Made by a program: the position numbers and the translations under genes. A DNA stretch of 64,000 bases from Fragilariopsis cylindrus CCMP1102 (taxonomy: Eukaryota > Bacillariophyta > Bacillariophyceae > Bacillariales > Bacillariaceae). Location of the stretch: the NCBI GenBank assembly GCA_900095095.1, contig FMBT01000478.1, forward strand, positions 1 through 64,000. Reading direction: 5' to 3'. Every line of letters starts with the position of its first letter. Within the stretch, counting starts at the first letter, position 1. This document shows positions 11,168 through 23,261 of this stretch, piece after piece. Under the pieces are notes generated by a model that did no database searches, had not been told where the DNA came from, and worked only from the letters and a program-made list of their open reading frames with translations.

Positions 11168-12119
11168 CTTATCTTGAAGTTGTTGTTTCTTGTTGTTGTT
11201 CTTGTCTGTTTTGTCTTGTCTTGTCTTGTTATTATCTTGTCTGTTTATATTAGTTAAATAAGAGTTGTTATTATTTGTTCTTCCGAATAGACTTGACTTC
11301 TTCTAATTGTTTTGTCGAAAGGTGTTGAGTTATTGTAGCGGAATAGGTGATGCTGTTGTGCCGCTTGTTCTTGACGTCGTAGTGTTGAGTCCTACTGTAC
11401 TACTCCCGTACTACCTGCTGTGAGTGTTGTTCTTGTGTTTGATCTCCGTACTACTTGTTAGGTTCCAAGATAAATCCTTCCACGTGTAGACTCAGTCCTG
11501 ATCTTATCGTTACACGCAACGCGACGCCACGCACAACGCCAATACAGTATGAAAATAAAGCTACTTCAGTCGTGGATTTTTAGTTAGTTCTCCGACCTGT
11601 TGATTATTCAGTCCCGTTATAGAGAGTCAGTCATCTGTACATGTAGGAGGAGCATCATAGAAAGTCCCGTACCGTATGTACATACTTGTACTACTAATAC
11701 TATTCCTACTATGTATGCTGCGAATGTATGAACCACAGGACGCACGAGACACGCTTCCTTTTGTTTGCAGCATTCTTCTTAGTACGGTAATAATGACCAC
11801 CACAGCAAAAACTTCACGACAACAACAACAGCAACAACGACGACACAATCATAAACAAGATCTGAGCTTTCTCTTTAAGGTAGTAGAAATTCAACGACGC
11901 TACTGCAACAGGAGACAAGCCAAGGAGAACAAGAGACTGCTGAATTGAGGTGCTGTGTGCTTGCTTGCTTGCATTCGTTTTACTTTCCTACCTACGTTAG
12001 CTGGATTTATTTGGTCTGCTATATTAAGTGAAGAAAATAAAGACAAAATCTGGTGTGGGATTTTTTTTACAATAAAAAAGCCTCTTTCATAAAATAGAAT
12101 AGAAAGTATTATAGCCAGA
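11168..12119. promoter_or_regulatory. divergent intergenic region upstream of SPC3 and glucosidase II beta
   Basis: Both flanking genes start here and point outward. Visible features are tcttgtcttg repeats at 11205-11245 and caacaacaacagcaacaacg near 11819-11840. A 90-aa frame at 11676-11948 has mixed hydrophobic and Gln-rich composition and is not convincing. No RNA gene is seen. Confidence 0.4.
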
Positions 12120-15100
12120 ATGATACAGTGTCATCGTCATCGTCGTCGGAGAGTAGTAGTAGTGCCAGTAACAACTTCGTTGATATTATTATTGCTGTCA
12201 TTATTGACGATTGGTGGTCTTCCTCGTCATGATGTACACGCTGCGTCCGCCGCCGCTGCAGTAAATAATAATAATAATGAGGATGAATTACTATTATCAA
12301 ATATAAAATGTTCCTCTGGATGGACAGCATCAGCAGCAGCATCATCACTATCTTCTACAACAGAAAATGCAATACCACATTATATACCAACATCATGGAT
12401 TAATGATGGATATTGTGATTGTCCATTTGGTAATGAAAATGGAATGACTGATGAACCAAATACCAATGCTTGTTCAGGATCCAAATCATGGCCAGGTGTT
12501 AAGGGTAGTATTATATCTACTAGGTACGTTATACATATATATACGTTTCTACGTTCTACGTTTCTACGTTACGTTTGTGTCTGTCAGTCAAGTCCGTCGT
12601 GTCTTGTGTCTTGTGTGTCTGTGTATATGCTGTCTGTTGTTTTAAAATTGAAGTATACGGTACTTCTACTACTGCGTCGTCCGGTCCGGTCTGTACCTCT
12701 ACTGTATGAAATTGAATTGAATTGAATTGAATTGAATTGAATTGAATTGTCAATGGGGTTGACTAGATTTAGAGGTGAGATGAGATCAGATGGAATGAGA
12801 TCAGATAAGATTAGACTAGATTAGATTAGATTAGATGAAAAGCTTAGAATGCTGGTCATGTCATTTCATGTACAGAACCCAATTTCCAAGCTCAGCTTTT
12901 CATCTAATCTAATCTAATCTAATCTATATACATTTCCAATCCATATAGAAAACGAATAAATGAATGAATAATGGCAGCAATCTTCAGTAGTAGTAGGTAT
13001 GCAGCAAGGACGGATTTTACTTTCCTTTCTATTCATCCTTTTCTAGTCATCCTTTTCTAGTCATACCATCACCACTCAACTCAACATAAAAGGATTGTTC
13101 GTTCTCTTATCATCACACTGATGTATCCTTGTCCTTTCCATTATTTCTTTCTCTATTTTTTCTCTTTACTGGAAACGTATTTTACTACCGACACAAACAC
13201 AGTTCTTTACCAGAAGAAACTAATACTATAACTACTACTGATGTATATTATGTCTGTCCAGAACAATCAAAATTAACATTACCACTGTCAAGAATACAGG
13301 ATGGTATCTGTGATTGTTGTGATGGATCCGATGAAGATCAGTTTACAATTTGTCCCAATAATTGCGATGAACTATTAAAAGAGGAACGCGAATTAGAAGC
13401 AAAAATTAAGCATGCCTATATAGTCGGATCACGTCAACGTGATAGTGATATACAGACATTTCAAACGGTACGGACACAAAAATTATTAAATATTGAAAAT
13501 AATTTCAAACCACAAATAATTGAGTTAGAATTAGATATCTCCAATATTTTGAATCTAATAAATGATTCAAAACAAAAATATGTTCAATCCAGAATAAATA
13601 CCATGAAAGATAGTGTTGTATCACATCAACTATCAACAGAATTACTTTCCGGACTATTGATGAGTAGCACTAGTACTAGTACTACTAATTTATTAGAAAA
13701 TTTTATTATACATTTATGTCAAATTTCTGGTGAATTAATGATGAACGATGATAATGAATTTTCAAATAAAATACCAAATGATGATCTGCATCGAAATTCC
13801 TGTTCACCATTACGTGTGGCTGCATTAGATATAGGTTTGACATGGAATGTGATGGAAGATTTTAATAATGACAATACTAGTAATAGTAATGAGAATGATA
13901 GTAATGATACTGATACTGGTAATGATACTGGTAATGGGAATGGTATCAATGGACAAGTGAATATGACAGGTGAAATGATACAAATCATATATGAGAATGC
14001 GATTGATACAGCAGCAGCAGCAGCAGCAGCAGCAATTACAGATGACAATGATGACAATAATGATAATGAGGACAAAGTAGCAGTATTATTTTCAATTCCA
14101 TCATTACGATGGACGAACACAAAAACAAAACGAAAAAACCGCAACCACGTAAGGGAGGCCGCCGTCTTGCTTTTGAAGATGAAGATTCTAATTACGATGA
14201 TGATTTTATGATGGATGAAGAATATGAACGTGACAATATGATGATGGATGATGATGACGATTTATACAATGACCAGGATCGTGATGATTATGATTATGAT
14301 GACTCATCATCATCATCCAGAGGATGGAAAGATAATGAAGATGATGACAACAATGATGAAGATATCGATAATGATGCTACTACTACTACTGACGTAGATG
14401 TAGATGTAGATGTAGATGACGAAATGACAAGTAAAGAAGATGAATTTATAAATGATTTATTAAAGAATCAATTAAAATTATTTTCAAAAATAACCCAACG
14501 TATAAATTATTTACAAGAATCAGAACAGATGATTCAAAAAATAATCAAATTTTGGATTCACCACCACCACCACTTCCGCCACCACCACCACCAACAATCG
14601 ATGTTGATATTGACGAAGAGAAGAAGAAGGAAAATGACAACGATAACAATAACAATATAGAAGAAGAAGAGGAAGAAGGAACAACGAGAGAAGGCGAAGA
14701 TGAGAAGAATACAGTAATAACAGAAAATGATGGTAATGCTGCTGACGTGGTACTAGATGAAGAGACGACTGCCGTCGCTGATGATGAGATTAATACCGCT
14801 GCTACTACTACCGAGAACGATGATAATGAGAATGAGAATAGTAATAAATTCGATCCGACCTCCTATACGATGGTTCGTCAAAAATTACGTCAAAAACAAC
14901 AAATTATTCAAAAGGGATTACGTTGGGGTGCATCCGCAAAATTACTTTTTGATGATTCTAAAAATATTTCATTTTCAAATGAGGATCTGAAAAGATTAGC
15001 AATTGGTACATTATTCTATGGTCAAATCAGTTCCTTACAAGTATGGCAAATAATAATTTCAATACTAGAATCAACATCAAACAATAATAATTCATCGGTG

Positions 15101-16087
15101 GATGATGATGATGATAATGTTGACAACCATGACAGGATGCTGAATACATGCTCTTCTCCTTGGTCCGAGTATTGTCCACCGAATCAAACCGTTTTCAAGT
15201 ACGGGAAAGACAATGACAACGACGATGAAGAATTAGAATTAGAATCAATATTGTATCCTCCATCATTTCTAATGGATGTTGCAAAAGTATTTTGTGAGGA
15301 AGAAGGATTAAAATTTGCTGCTGGTGGTAGCAGTACTAGTGCAGCTTCTTGTGGAAACAACACCAACAACCACAACAACGATGATGTTGGCGATGAAAAC
15401 GACAACGAGAAGGAGGATATTGCGATATTCGTATCGAAATATAACAATAATGATGATGATGACATGAAGGAGGATGAAGAATCTTTCTTATATAATTTTG
15501 GTTATACTGTACCGGTACGAAGAAATCCTGATGGTAGTGATCCGTTACAATCAATATTTAAATCAATTATTGAATTACCAATTGATGTTGATGGATTACA
15601 TCAATTAGAAAAGTCCAAAAAATCAAAAGAAGATGAAATTAAAGATATTAATAGATCCATTAATGACACATGGAAAGAAATTGGTGGTATAGATGGTAAT
15701 GAACTTGGTAGGGATGGTGAAATATGGAAAATTGCAGATAAATGTTTTGATATAACTGCTGGTAAGTACACGTACGAGGTATGTCTGTTTGGTAAAGCAT
15801 TACAAAAGGAAAGTTCTGATAAAGGTGGTGGTACAAATTTAGGTCAATGGACGGGTATTGAATACGAAAATGATGACAACGGCGATGCAAGTATCCGTGT
15901 AATGAAATGGGAGAATGGTGCAAAATGTTGGAATGGACCAAAACGATCTGCAACGGTATATATGAAATGCGGTATTGAACATAGAATAATTTCTGCAAAT
16001 GAACCAGATACATGCCGATACGTATTTGAAATGGAAAGTTATTTAGCTTGTGATGATTCCTACAAACTCCGTGCAGGACTGTTATAA
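12120..16087 (+). CDS. PRKCSH: glucosidase II beta subunit (PRKCSH-like), two frame breaks in low-complexity DNA
   Basis: Exon 1 is 12120-12523 (donor GTACGT, phase 2) and exon 2 is 13203-16087; the 679-bp intron is repeat rich. After a signal peptide come two LDLa-like Cys/Asp repeats (DGYCDCPFGNENGMTDEPNT and DGICDCCDGSDED), a coiled region, long acidic Asp/Glu/Asn tracts, and a C-terminal MRH lectin domain (KCFDITAGKYTYEVC, AKCWNGPKRSATVYMKCG, ANEPDTCRYVFEM) with the Gln, Arg, Glu and Tyr positions used for mannose binding. The protein partners the catalytic alpha subunit in the ER and supports glucose trimming of N-glycans in the calnexin cycle. At about 1096 aa it is roughly double the usual size because of the acidic inserts. 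The frame slips by one missing base at the A run near 14130 and again at the A run near 14540. Confidence 0.88.
12818..12920. repeat. inverted repeat (hairpin) in the glucosidase II beta intron
   Basis: The left arm 12818-12844 and right arm 12894-12920 are perfect reverse complements over 27 bases, built from attag/ctaat units plus the flank agctttt. The loop is about 49 bases. The intron also has an aattg microsatellite (about 12708-12750). The repeat could fold in the pre-mRNA; no function is known. Confidence 0.85.
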
Positions 16088-17140
16088 AATAATGATGATG
16101 AGTGATTAGGAAAAGTACGGTATGAGATGAGGTGGAAAGGGAAGTAAAGAGTGAGCGAGAGCGGACGAAAAAACAACTTTAACATACCTGGGTTACCAAT
16201 TGTGAAAAAATAAAATATTAAATAGTAGCAGTATTATATAGTATCTATTAAAAATAAACCTATCACCTATACATTTAGCTTGCATCTATCTATCTACTAA
16301 CGCTATCGCATGCATATTGGAATCAATACAGTAAATTGTACATCTCGATAATGATGGCCACAATTATGGCAATATCATCATCATCAACAATACCAATACC
16401 AATACCAACATCAACGTCAATAGTAGTGCCGTTGGGTAGTGGTTATGAATGACGAAATGCCAAAGATAGATGATAAAGATGAAGAAACGTCAAGGGTACG
16501 GTAATCTCTATGGTAGCTGTTTCTGACAGTAGCAACAACAACAACAACAACAACAACAACACGTATATTGCAACTAAACTAGCCTGCTACACACATGGAA
16601 TACTGTATGACGATACGAACGAGGAGCAACCTAGCCAATTGTTAGTGGGAGTGGGAGCAACTTAGCCAATCCAAACGTACAAATATTTGGAAATTCCCAA
16701 ATTTTTCTCCCCTTAATTGCCGCCGCGCGCATCGTCCGATTTCTCCATTATGTGTTCCTGGATTTAATTGCTATGAGTAGCTGTCACGCAGTGTTTACAT
16801 TGACCTGAAGATAAAATGCGTCCAACTAATTATAAAATTACACGACAGTTCAAAAATGTAGATGATGGGTTAACTATCGTGGTCGCTCTATCACTAGATT
16901 GGTAGTCTCCGGCGTGGTTGTGTGTATTGATATCTTTCTCTCTCTCTCTGCTATGATAGATTACAGTACTATTATTATACGCGTTCCCATTTACCCGGCA
17001 CGCCTCCCCCGGATATCCAGCCACAACATAAATTTTTGGGTGAAAGTAAGGTCTAATACGTTGTGGTGCGTGCATTTTCGTCTTCGAATAGAGAGTTGTC
17101 AATCTTCCGTGGAACGAGTTGTATCTCAAAAGAAAGGTCT
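16088..17140. other. intergenic region, no gene seen
   Basis: The 3' UTR of glucosidase II beta comes first, then a stretch with aataccaatacc-type and caacaa runs (about 16390-16410 and 16530-16560), a duplicated gagcaac(c/t)tagccaat motif near 16623-16660, and a ctctct run at 16938-16950. No coding frame is convincing. Confidence 0.4.
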
Positions 17141-17149
17141 AGTGGGTGC

Positions 17150-17960
17150 GCGCTGGCATGGCAGCACTTCGTTTGGAATGGTGCTCGGTTCTGAATGGGA
17201 ACTTGGCGAAGGACTAGGCCTGAAGCTCGGGTCTCGAACTATAAGAGCAGTACTTTGGGTGAATACTAGGAACACTACTCGGTGCACTGCTCGCATCTTG
17301 AATACAAGTAGAGCTATTAGAAAAGCACTCGATTTATCACACTCGCACTTGGAGAATCATCGCTCTCACTTGGAGAAAGGTTAGGGATAGCGCTTGCATC
17401 GACATTTAACTTGGCTCAAAACTAGGTAGGAAACTGTAGAGCGACTCACTCGGTAACTAACTCAGCTCTGAACTAGGAACAGCACATGGATTTTGAAAAA
17501 ATGATAGGAAAAACTTGGGAGAGAACTCGGTTCAGAACTAGAATCATCACTTGGAAGTGAGCTTGGTTCCAACCAGGGCAAAATATTTGAAACGAATTTG
17601 AACTCGGAATGGAACTCGGGATGGAGTTCGGGATGGAGTTGGGTTCCAACCAAAATCAGTACAGCACTCATTGATTGTGAACCGGGTGAAGCGCACACTC
17701 TGCGATATAGACTTCTTGGTTCGAAACTGAAAAAAAGCTAGTCGGTAACTCGCTCACTCTCGGCTGGTTCTGAACTATAGGAACACAGAATTGAAAGTAA
17801 CAAACTAGGCAGGCTCCTTTTCTTACTCAATTCAGATCTAGGAATCTAATCCTGTCATTTGCCCGGGAAGACCCAATAAGAACAGAACTAGAGCAAGCTG
17901 GGTTAGTCATTTACTCGGAATGGAAATCAGTCTGGCACTAGGAAAAAGTATTTGCGATAT
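17150..17960 (-). pseudogene. decayed PS-rich repeat protein gene remnant
   Basis: Translating the minus strand gives short islands of PSxxPS-type repeats in changing frames: EPNSIPNSIPSSIPSSN and EPSSLPSDDSSSEPSSLPS near 17500-17650, SSAPSSVPS near 17260-17290, SFRPSPSPSSHSEPS near 17180-17240, LSPSESDDSPSAS near 17350-17380, and SARLISIPS near 17920-17950. On the plus strand the same DNA shows a recurring loose motif around actcgg..ctgaacta. Pro/Ser repeats of this type are common in diatom surface proteins. No single frame covers the region, so it is read as a dead or strongly eroded repeat gene. Chance low complexity is the alternative, less likely because the islands all share one strand. 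Confidence 0.45.
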
Positions 17961-18250
17961 AGAGCTCAGTGACATGCGCCACTTGGGGTCATAGCTTGGT
18001 TCGAGAAACAGACTAGGAAGAAAATTTTTGTGTGTGATGTACCGTAAACTTTTCATTACCGAGTACTTTTACTAAAAGTAATATATTATGTATTCATATT
18101 TATTGATATTATTGAAATTATTGATATTTTCAGACGTTTCGTATCCTGTAAAAATTACAGGTACAGTCAATATCTTGGTACAGTGACTTTCCCATCTGTG
18201 TTAAACAACAGCCCTTTATTATTATAGTCTATATCATTATGTATTATTCA
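17961..18250. other. short intergenic stretch before the sulfotransferase 3' end
   Basis: AT-rich with two attgatatt(a/t)-type repeats near 18097-18130; it presumably contains the 3' UTR and polyadenylation region of the minus-strand sulfotransferase. Nothing else is seen. Confidence 0.4.
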
Positions 18251-21026
18251 TTATTTATAATATTTATTTCGAAATACATATTGAACAAAATCATGATTAG
18301 TTAATATTTTTTCTGGATTAATTTGACAAAATTTATTAGTATTAGCATAATAGTCATGAAATAATGTATCATGTTTCAATTTTAATGGAGTTAAACATTT
18401 CAATAATAATTCTACATTGTCGTTGTTTCTATTATTATTCATAGTATTAAAATCAAATTGTGATGAAAGAATTAAATTTGTATTCCTATATGCACGATTA
18501 TCTGATGATATTGGATTTGGATTTGGATTTATAAATTTTGAATTTGAATTTGCTAATGAATTTGAAAAATGATGTATTCTTACTAATAATATTTGTTGTA
18601 CTAAAAAATTCCAGGATAATTGTTTCAATTGTTGTAGATTAGTATCAGTTAAACATCTAAAATCATTCATTCTTTGAAAGAAAACCGTATCTGTACTTAT
18701 ATTTGTACTAGTTGTACTAATGTTATTCTGTTCATCTTCTTGAAGATGAAACCAATTTTTCATACGATCCGTAATTTGTTTACTCATTTTATTTTCATTT
18801 TTATTGTATTTAAAATTAAATTTTTCGATTAATAGTCTATTACTATTATTATTACTATTATTATCAGTAATAGTAGTATCGTTAGTGTCAGTATCAGTGT
18901 CAGTGTCAGTCATATGTCCATATCGTGCCATTTGATAGATCCGATACCGATCTTGTAATGATAAATATTCATTGATAGTATGACTGGATCGTTCATGATG
19001 ATGACCATGACCGCCACTACGTTCACGTTGACCTCCTTGATCATGATCGTGTTGTCGTTGTTGTTCTTCTTCTGCATCTTGTTGTTGTAATAATTGACAG
19101 GTATGATTTGCATTTGGTATCATTTGACAAATAAAATTTGTAAACATATTATAGTTAGTTGTAGTTGTAGTAGGCTGTGTCATATTCTTCATATTTTTGT
19201 TCAGATTCAGATTCCAATTCAAATTCAAATTTAATTTTTGTTGATGCATATCAAAGACATGCACACGATTATATAATTCACCACCACTAACATCATAAGC
19301 TCTATCATCATCATTTCCATTTCCATTTCCATTTTTAGGTACAATGTTTGAGTTTGAGTCTGAGTTTGAGTCTGATAATGATGCTATTGATTTAATTTGT
19401 TCGGACCAAAATAAATAGGACCATATTGAACCATGTATTAGATTTGGATTACCACTACCAATTTCTTTCCTACTTCCATACCATGATTTGACATTTTTAT
19501 TTAAATGTACTATTTTAGTTTTAGTAGTAGTAGTATTATTATTATTTTCCAAATTGAAATAATTTTGATTATTGATTAGATAGTCTTGAATATAATCGAC
19601 AATACCAATTGTTTTTTTATCTTGCCATAAATTTTCTAAATGTTTTTGATGATAATAGGATGGTACCCATTGAAATAAATGTCGATAGGTGGTGATAATT
19701 TTGACATTAAAACCAAATAATACTTCCAGATTATTACTATTACTATTACTATGAGTAGTATTTTGATTATTCGACTGATTATCATTATTTGACGACATTA
19801 AAAATAGATTAGTATATAATTGTTTCCATTTATTCCTTGAAAAATGTTCGGTAAAAAGTTCCGCGGAAAGAATTACATTATGGTTTTGTTGTAAATGATA
19901 TTTGATATGATGACAAAATTCTTGGGATGGTTGTCCTTCATATACAAAATCTTTCATTGGAAAGACTTTGGTAGTGGTAGTTACACTATTATTTTGACCA
20001 CTTGTATTATTATTATTATTATGATTGAATTGTATAGTATGAACTTTTCCTCCCAATTTTTCTCCTAAATAGTAATAATTATCATGAATTGCTAATTCTT
20101 TTAGTATCTTAAATAATCCAGATTGAATTGTGGTTGTACCTGTTTTGGGTGGTCCAACTAAAAATAAATACATTGATAATATACAACGGTTTTGTTAGGA
20201 GATTGAAAGGATGACGATGATGGATGATGAGATTCAAGGATGAGATCGAAGAATGAGATCGATGGACGATGATATCGATGAGAATTAAAAATGGAAAAAA
20301 GACGACGTAATAACGTAACGTAAAGTAAGAAGATTTATTCCATTAGAAACGAACGTTACGTAACGTAGCGTAACGTAACGTAAAGCCTTGCCTGATAAAA
20401 CAAAACGAGAACGAAAACTTACCATGTAATATCAAATACGGACGTCGATCTACACCATCATCGTTATCATCATCAACATCATCTGTATCTTCTGTATCTT
20501 CTTCATCTTTTTGTTTTCTCTCTCTCATAACTTCTTCAAATGACAACATATCCGATTGGTTTTGTTGTGATGGTGGTTGTTGTTGTTGTTGTTGATTATG
20601 TTGTTGTTGTTGTTGTTGTTGATTATTGTCACGACTCATTTGACTTTGTTGTTGACCATGTTCCCTGACAGTATTGTTGACGACCCCATCATCTTCTTCG
20701 TTGTCATCATTGTATATTAAATCATTACTTTTCATTTTTATCATTATTTGTGAATAATTTGATATATATTTCGAATCATAAACTATTGTACTAATACCAA
20801 CCATCAAAAATAATACAAATAAACGTACTAATATCTTATTATTATTACCTTTACTATTGCTTCCAGTAGTAGTAGGGCGGGTAATAAGAGTATTATAATT
20901 ATCGACTGCTAAGATGACTACGCCATTATCATTATCATCTTTAATCATCTTCTTCATATCTTTTCTCTTCTTCTTCGTCTTCTTTTTTTGTTTATTATTA
21001 CTATTATTATTATTATTATTATTCAT
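18251..21026 (-). CDS. type II membrane sulfotransferase-like protein
   Basis: Exon 1 is 21026-20423 and exon 2 is 20157-18251; the donor is GTAAGT in phase 1 and the join reads PYLILH-VGPPKTGTTTIQ. The protein is about 836 aa. After a basic Asn/Lys-rich tail, one membrane anchor lies at residues 65-83 (ILVRLFVLFLMVGISTIVY), then a Gln/Asn-rich stem. The P-loop-like GPPKTGTTTIQ at about residue 203 matches the 5'-phosphosulfate loop of PAPS-dependent sulfotransferases, and a later GFNVKIITTYRHLFQWVPSYY resembles the region of the 3'-phosphate loop. The architecture suggests a Golgi enzyme sulfating glycans or proteins; the acceptor cannot be inferred. Long Asn, Asp and His/Gln tracts interrupt the domain, as in many genes here. 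It may be divergently transcribed with the 244-aa gene at 22007. Confidence 0.75.
20158..20422 (-). other. intron of the sulfotransferase gene with short periodic repeats
   Basis: A 265-bp intron starting GTAAGT and ending TTTTAG on the minus strand. It contains taacgtaacg-type repeats (about 20297-20385) and a gatgatgag/gagatcgat-type run (about 20210-20280). The branch site cannot be pinpointed. Confidence 0.6.
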
Positions 21027-22006
21027 GTCTGTCTGTCTATTTTATATTCGACGTGAAGTGAAGTGAAGTGACCTGACTTCGACGTGACTTTCGACTTCGA
21101 CTTCGATGTGATGTTTTGACTCACTCACTCACTCACTCACTCACTGGGTTGATGTGTATGGTGTATGATGTATGATGTTTTTTGTTTTTGTTTTTTTTGT
21201 GATTGAGCTTAAAACATAATAATAATAACAAGAAACAAAACGGATTTAATTTATTAGGCCCTTAGTTTTGCATGGCTGAGTCGAGAATCCTTGGATGATT
21301 GATTAACTTCCTCCGGGCAACGCATGATTATTCATAAGCGCTATCCTACTGTAGTAAAAAGCACGCTAAAACCTTAATTCTACTCACAAAATACGAAGTG
21401 TAAATAGTACAAAAAAAATAAAAATAAGCGAAGGATTTTATGAACATTTAAAGGGGTTCAACGCGCTGTTACTATCGTGTAAAGATAAACAAACATATAT
21501 GCCCTCGTATCCGTTTTGAGAAATCGATTTGATTGATTGAGTTGATTTTTCCTTCGATTGATTGATTATAATTCATTCATTCATTCATTATTATTCACTC
21601 TAATAACGACCATTCTGTTGCTTTTATTACAGTACAGTTGCTAGTAGTTCATTATTTGTATTACATATACGACCGGTACGTATGTACATTATATAACTCT
21701 ATTACTCCTCCTCTCTCAGCAACGAAGTTAATTAGTGAGAGAAAACGCATCACAGAGCAATCAGCCAATTTTAGAATACAAGAGTATGTATATACCGGAA
21801 CTACGGTATTAACGTAGCCCGTTCGTATATAACGCTATTCGACTCACTCACTCGCTCGTTCCTACCGCTAGACTGTCTCTCGCTCTCACACTCTCTCTCT
21901 CTCCCTCACTATCTCTTTTGCTTCGCCTTCAATTCGCTTTGCCTACACTCTATATATACAGATCAGCCCTCGAGACACACACACACACACACACACACTC
22001 ACAAAT
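21027..22006. promoter_or_regulatory. divergent promoter region between the sulfotransferase and the 244-aa protein
   Basis: About 980 bp separate two start codons that point outward. Near the sulfotransferase start are gaagtgaagt, gacttcgac and cactcactcactc runs (21055-21145); near the other gene are a ctctctctc run (21885-21905) and an acacac run directly before the ATG (21977-21998). An unexplained AT-rich middle lies between. No gene or RNA is seen. Confidence 0.5.
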
Positions 22007-22741
22007 ATGGTTGATTTTCTTACATTAGTCCAAAATACATTTCGTAAATTACAATTAAAAGTTGAAATTGTTATACTAGATCGTGATATAACAAATCGTC
22101 AACGAAAATTTGGTATTGAATTATATGATTTAATTGAAAAACAACGTCGTGCTTTACATACACAACTTGAAAAGGATTACGGTACAACCGACGATGATGA
22201 TAATGATGACGATAAATTGAAAAAAGCAATAGCAGTAGATGATATAACACAAACATTAAAATTATTTCAAATAATTGAAAATGAAATTAAAATACCATTA
22301 GAAGTCACACGGAAAGAAATTAATAATATGCGGGAATCATCAGTAAAATTTCCACCATTATTAATTCAACGTCGTAAAGAAGACTTTGGTAGAACAATAT
22401 GGCCAATTATATGTGAAGAAACATTATGGACCCATGAAACATTAGAAAAAGATTTATTATTAAAGAATAAGGATGCTGCCAATGCCAATGCCAATGCCAA
22501 CAACGATAATACAACCATTGTTAGTAATTTTATGAATGTAGCAATAAAAGCAATAGAAAAGGGTACAAAATCAACACTAAAAAAGGTAGTTGGTAAATTA
22601 TCATTGGAAGAACGTGAAGTGGAAGCCTGTGTGGATAAAGCAAAATCTGATATTAAAGTAATCGAAAATCAAAAATTAGAAAAACAAGATGAAATTAATT
22701 CATTACTCAATGATAATACAACCATAGAATGTTCTTGTTAA
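22007..22741 (+). CDS. conserved hypothetical protein, helical, Cys-x-Cys C-terminus
   Basis: A single exon of 244 aa. The N-terminal part (MVDFLTLVQNTFRKLQLKVEIVILDRDITNRQRKFGIELYDLIEKQRRAL) and the part around residues 195-235 (EEREVEACVDKAKSDIKVIENQKLEKQDEI) look strongly helical, probably coiled coil. The FGIELYDLIEKQ block resembles uncharacterised algal proteins as I recall them, but no function can be given. A short Asp run and an (NA)n run are lineage-type insertions. The protein ends IECSC, which could be a lipidation or metal site, but that is only a possibility. There is no signal peptide or membrane segment. Part of the gene's tail and 3' UTR is duplicated near 24911-25045. Confidence 0.7.
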   Translation: MVDFLTLVQNTFRKLQLKVEIVILDRDITNRQRKFGIELYDLIEKQRRALHTQLEKDYGTTDDDDNDDDKLKKAIAVDDITQTLKLFQIIENEIKIPLEVTRKEINNMRESSVKFPPLLIQRRKEDFGRTIWPIICEETLWTHETLEKDLLLKNKDAANANANANNDNTTIVSNFMNVAIKAIEKGTKSTLKKVVGKLSLEEREVEACVDKAKSDIKVIENQKLEKQDEINSLLNDNTTIECSC

Positions 22742-22890
22742 AAAGTTGGTTGAGTAGAAGTTAAGGTTTTTAAAAGTTAGAGTTGTTGAAAGTTAAGGCT
22801 GTTATTTAAATATAAACGAAAGAGAGAGAGTGAGAGATGGAAGAGAGTATATTATAATATTAGTAACGCATAATTCATACGCGCTAGTAG
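22733..22890 (+). repeat. 3' tail of the 244-aa gene, duplicated at 24911-25045
   Basis: The sequence atgttcttgttaaaaagt at the stop codon, followed by gttgaaagttaaggttgtt-type runs and (a)acgaaagagagagag, reappears at 24911-25045 with tandem expansion of the gaaagttaaggttgttg unit. A second shared piece, taattcatacgcgctagta, lies at about 22870 and 24542. The copies lie about 2.2 and 1.7 kb apart in the same orientation, with the RGLE gene between them. Confidence 0.7.
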
Positions 22891-23261
22891 CGTTATACAA
22901 GGTCAATACATCATTCACGCCGCGACTACTATTAGTGATCATTTCCATAATTAACAAAAACTCGACGTTTCGTTCTCTTTCCAGATGTAATTACTCATAA
23001 TATTATCGTTCTCTTTCCTGTGATGTATTTATTCCTGCATGGCCTATTTAATAAAGCTAGATCGAGTGATGGCAGTAGCAGCGATGAGAGATACGGCGAT
23101 GTGCCGAAAACAAATTGTATACATAAGATATTGTAGAAAACTTTTTAGATAATTGGGCTTTATTTACTGTTACTATATCAGTTCCAAACTGGTGAAATGT
23201 ATGTCGTAAAATGATACTGTATTGTATTATGTTTCATAATCATCATACATGATGTAAGCTT

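Noticed and set aside
11676-11948. 90-aa plus-strand frame
   Set aside because: Mixed hydrophobic and Gln-rich text from a simple-sequence region, without conserved blocks.
16899-17384. 161-aa plus-strand frame
   Set aside because: It overlaps the decayed PS-repeat region on the other strand and has repeat-derived text without a domain.
17710-18010. A tRNA B-box-like ggttcga
   Set aside because: No matching A box or cloverleaf stems; the motif recurs as part of the decayed PS-repeat DNA.
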